DNA of 10,207 nucleotides. Origin: Pseudoxanthomonas sp. (GTDB lineage: Bacteria > Pseudomonadota > Gammaproteobacteria > Xanthomonadales > Xanthomonadaceae). The position numbers and the translations under genes are program-made. Positions 8,755 through 10,207 of the stretch are shown here, piece after piece. Location of the stretch: contig JAJAZJ010000075.1 of assembly GCA_026785795.1 (NCBI GenBank), forward strand, positions 1-10,207, written 5' to 3'. Under the pieces are notes generated by a model. That model did no database searches, was not told the DNA's origin, and was given only the letters and a program-made list of their open reading frames with translations. Each line of letters opens with the position of its first letter. Position 1 is the first letter of the stretch.

Positions 8755-9241
8755 GGCGGGGCCGTTTTCCATCCGCGCCATCCACGCCGGCGACGACGCA
8801 GCAATCGCCGGGATCATCCGCACGGTGATGCCCGAGTTTGGCGCGGTGGGGGATGGATTTGCCATCAGTGATCCCGAAGTGGACTGGATGACTTGCGCCT
8901 ATTCGGAGCCGCGCTCAGCCTATTTCGTCGTGGAGCGTGCAGGCGTGGTTGTGGGCGGCGGTGGGATCGCGCCCCTGGTGGGCGGCGACGGGCACACCTG
9001 CGAACTGCGCAAGATGTATTTCCTGCCTGCGGCGCGCGGGCTGGGCGCCGGCGCGGCGCTGATGGCAAGCTGCCTGCGGGCGGCACGAGCACAGGGATTC
9101 CAGGGCTGCTACCTGGAAACCCTGTCGGGCATGGACGCAGCGATGCGCCTGTACGAGCGCAGCGGATTCAGGCGAATTCCGCAGCCAATGGGGGCAACCG
9201 GTCACGGCGGCTGCAACACTTTCTACCTGCTGGACCTGTAG
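8747..9241 (+). CDS. GNAT family N-acetyltransferase
   Basis: A 164-residue single-domain acetyltransferase. Motif A is visible as ELRKMYFLPAARGLGAGA (86-103), with the R-G-L-G-A-G acetyl-CoA pyrophosphate loop (97-102), followed by a helix. Motif B-like AMRLYERSGFRRI (132-144) follows, with a C-terminal strand TFYLLDL. The substrate is unknown; small-molecule or protein N-acetylation is possible. The ATG at 8747 overlaps the previous stop by eight bases (8747-8754). An in-frame ATG three codons earlier (8738) is an equally plausible start. The frame stays open further upstream to 8681, but that part lies inside the EAL domain gene and has no GNAT character. No clear ribosome binding site is present, so translation is probably coupled. 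It is apparently the last gene of the liu operon. Confidence 0.88.
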   Translation: MAEAGPFSIRAIHAGDDAAIAGIIRTVMPEFGAVGDGFAISDPEVDWMTCAYSEPRSAYFVVERAGVVVGGGGIAPLVGGDGHTCELRKMYFLPAARGLGAGAALMASCLRAARAQGFQGCYLETLSGMDAAMRLYERSGFRRIPQPMGATGHGGCNTFYLLDL

Positions 9242-9270
9242 CGCCCCCAAGCACCTGCACCCACATGGCG

Positions 9271-9276
9271 TAAAAT
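9271..9276 (+). promoter_or_regulatory. candidate -10 element for the SDR gene
   Basis: TAAAAT lies in the 63-base gap after the GNAT gene, 28 bases before the ATG at 9305. It is one mismatch from TATAAT. No matching -35 hexamer is evident. An AGGG ribosome binding site is at 9294-9297, seven bases before the start codon. The spacing suggests that this gene has its own promoter in addition to any read-through from the liu operon. Confidence 0.45.
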
Positions 9277-9304
9277 GCCCGCCTCGCAACGACAGGGCCT
9301 TCGC

Positions 9305-10075
9305 ATGCAGCTTTCCCAAACCCGTGCCGTGATCACCGGCGGCGTTTCCGGCCTGGGCCTGGCCGTGGCCCGGCACTTCGTTACCCATGGCGGCAGGGTC
9401 GCCCTGTTCGATGTGAACGACGACAAGGGTGCGGCCGCAGTGGCCGCGCTGGGCGAAGCCAATGCACGCTACTTCCGCACTGATGTGACCGATGAAGACA
9501 GCGTGGCCAGCAACGTTGCAGCGGCCAGCGAGTTCCTGGGCGGGGTGAATGCGGCGATCAACTGCGCGGGCATTCTTGGCGCCGGCCGGGTGCTTGGGAA
9601 GGAAGCGCCGATGCCGCTGGCCAATTTCCGCAACACCGTACTGGTCAACCTGGTGGGCAGCTTCAATGTGGCCAAGGCCGCGGCCAACCTGATGCAGCAC
9701 AACGCGCCGGGCGAGGACGGCGAGCGGGGCGTGATCGTCAACACCGCCAGCGTCGCCGCCTATGAAGGCCAGATTGGCCAGGCCGCGTATTCGGCATCCA
9801 AGGGCGGCGTGACCGGCATGACCCTGCCGATGGCGCGCGAGCTCGGCCGTTTCGGCATCCGGGTGATGACCGTGGCCCCGGGCATCTTCTGGACCCCGAT
9901 GGTCGACGGCATGACCGAGGACGTGCAGAAATCGCTGGGCGCCTCCATCCCCTTCCCCGCCCGCTTGGGCAGACCCGAAGAATTCGCCGATACCGTGGCC
10001 TTCATCGTGCAGAACTGCTATTTGAACGGCGAGACCATTCGCCTGGACGGTGCGGTGCGGCTGGCGGCTCGGTAG
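9305..10075 (+). CDS. SDR family oxidoreductase, type II 3-hydroxyacyl-CoA dehydrogenase-like
   Basis: A 256-residue classical short-chain dehydrogenase. Seen directly are the cofactor loop TGGVSGLG (11-18), D36 at the end of strand 2 (points to NAD rather than NADP), NCAG (86-89, the NNAG position), catalytic S149, the Y162-x3-K166 pair, and the PG turn (192-193). The segments FRNTVLVNLVGSFNV, AAYEGQIGQAAYSASKGG and MTVAPGIFWTPM resemble HSD10/type II 3-hydroxyacyl-CoA dehydrogenases. These oxidise 3-hydroxyacyl-CoA, including 2-methyl-3-hydroxybutyryl-CoA in isoleucine breakdown. That substrate would fit the branched-chain amino acid genes upstream but is inference. I chose the ATG at 9305 over an in-frame ATG at 9275 because the earlier one overlaps the probable -10 and adds ten residues outside the fold, and 9305 has an AGGG site. 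The stop is TAG. Confidence 0.92.
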   Translation: MQLSQTRAVITGGVSGLGLAVARHFVTHGGRVALFDVNDDKGAAAVAALGEANARYFRTDVTDEDSVASNVAAASEFLGGVNAAINCAGILGAGRVLGKEAPMPLANFRNTVLVNLVGSFNVAKAAANLMQHNAPGEDGERGVIVNTASVAAYEGQIGQAAYSASKGGVTGMTLPMARELGRFGIRVMTVAPGIFWTPMVDGMTEDVQKSLGASIPFPARLGRPEEFADTVAFIVQNCYLNGETIRLDGAVRLAAR

Positions 10076-10076
10076 C

Positions 10077-10202
10077 GGGGATTCGGGATTGGGGAATGGG
10101 GAATGGGGAATGGGGATTGGAGATTCGGGATTCGCAAGGCGGGATTCGGGATTCTGAATTCGTGAATAGGAGGAACCGACTCCCCACCAATCCCGAATCC
10201 CC
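10077..10202. repeat. 16-bp perfect inverted repeat enclosing the tandem array
   Basis: GGGGATTCGGGATTGG (10077-10092) is exactly the reverse complement of 10187-10202, with a 94-base loop between them. The left arm begins one base after the SDR stop codon, so the transcript could form a long stem just past the coding end. It lacks the GC-stem plus U-run of an intrinsic terminator. It may protect the 3' end, act as a bidirectional transcription barrier, or be a palindromic repeat element. Confidence 0.75.
10091..10118 (+). repeat. 7-bp GGGGAAT tandem array with G-quadruplex potential
   Basis: Three perfect GGGGAAT units (10091-10097, 10098-10104, 10105-10111) are followed by GGGGATT (10112-10118). 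Four G4 runs separated by three-base AAT loops (10091-10115) meet the usual intramolecular G-quadruplex rule on the plus strand, which is also the mRNA-like strand of the SDR gene. It sits inside the large inverted repeat, 16 bases after the stop codon. Confidence 0.8.
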
Positions 10203-10207
10203 AATCC

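Larger units (their letters stand above)
10076..10207. repeat. intergenic repeat region with GATTCGGGATT copies
   Basis: The last 132 bases hold no credible gene. The 11-mer GATTCGGGATT occurs directly at 10080-10090, 10122-10132 and 10143-10153, and inverted at 10189-10199. Related GGATTGG and GAATTC-like pieces lie between. I recall this type of low-complexity GGGATTC/GGGGAAT repeat as common between genes in Xanthomonas, Stenotrophomonas and relatives. Minus-strand translation gives a Pro/Ser/Ile-rich repetitive peptide, which is an artefact of the repeat. The region continues beyond the window edge. Confidence 0.85.

Noticed and set aside
6037..8865. 942-codon open frame on the minus strand opposite the GGDEF-EAL gene
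   Set aside because: It is a GC-rich shadow frame. The protein has no recognisable domain, is rich in Ala, Arg, Gln and His, and the opposite strand encodes a protein with complete catalytic motifs.
9275..9304. Upstream ATG start for the SDR gene
   Set aside because: The ATG overlaps the probable -10 element TAAAAT, the extra ten residues lie outside the SDR fold, and the ATG at 9305 has a better ribosome binding site.
9242..9304. Intrinsic terminator after the GNAT gene
   Set aside because: No stable GC stem followed by a T-run could be found, so read-through into the SDR gene remains possible.
8915..10204. 429-codon minus-strand frame starting in the terminal repeats
   Set aside because: Its N-terminus is a translation of the GGGATTC/GGGGAAT repeats and the rest is the shadow of the SDR and GNAT genes.
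10076..10207. CRISPR array
   Set aside because: Repeat units are 7 or 11 bp, irregularly spaced, with no 25-40 bp unique spacers and no cas genes nearby.

Overview
The window is a high-GC, tightly packed stretch of a gammaproteobacterial chromosome. It most resembles the Xanthomonadaceae (Lysobacteraceae), and Stenotrophomonas or Xanthomonas is the best guess. The reasons are the feoA-feoB-Cys-rich peptide gene order, the leucine/isovalerate (liu) genes, a multi-PAS GGDEF-EAL protein, and the GGGATTCGGGATT / GGGGAAT intergenic repeats at the right end. The genus call rests on recollection of family features, not on a database search.

Layout. Minus strand, 1-2340: a ferrous iron uptake operon feoA-feoB-(small Cys-rich membrane protein), read right to left. 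Its genes are joined by 4-base stop/start overlaps, and a Fur-like palindrome (2353-2371) lies just upstream of feoA. The last gene runs off the left edge. The divergent intergenic region (2341-2447) carries candidate promoters for both directions.

Plus strand, 2448-9241: an apparent five-gene operon. It holds methylglutaconyl-CoA hydratase (liuC), the biotin-containing alpha subunit of an acyl-CoA (methylcrotonyl-CoA type) carboxylase (liuD), HMG-CoA lyase (liuE), a cytoplasmic three-PAS GGDEF-EAL cyclic-di-GMP enzyme, and a GNAT acetyltransferase. Nearly every junction overlaps. The single gap (liuC to liuD) is bridged by an 11-codon reading frame that starts in the liuC stop and ends four bases before the liuD start. 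The first three enzymes are late steps of leucine and isovalerate catabolism, which yields acetoacetate and acetyl-CoA. The partner genes liuA (isovaleryl-CoA dehydrogenase) and liuB (carboxylase beta subunit) are not in this window.

Plus strand, 9305-10075: a short-chain dehydrogenase resembling type II 3-hydroxyacyl-CoA dehydrogenases (HSD10-like), probably with its own promoter. It may add an isoleucine or fatty-acid beta-oxidation step to the same metabolic theme. From 10076 to the window end is a non-coding repeat region with a 7-bp tandem array that can form a G-quadruplex, nested in a 16-bp perfect inverted repeat.

There are no rRNA, tRNA, CRISPR, transposase or phage features. The most unusual points are the physical coupling of a c-di-GMP turnover enzyme to leucine catabolism, the relay-like mini-ORF, the Cys-rich FeoB partner, and the G4-forming terminal repeat.
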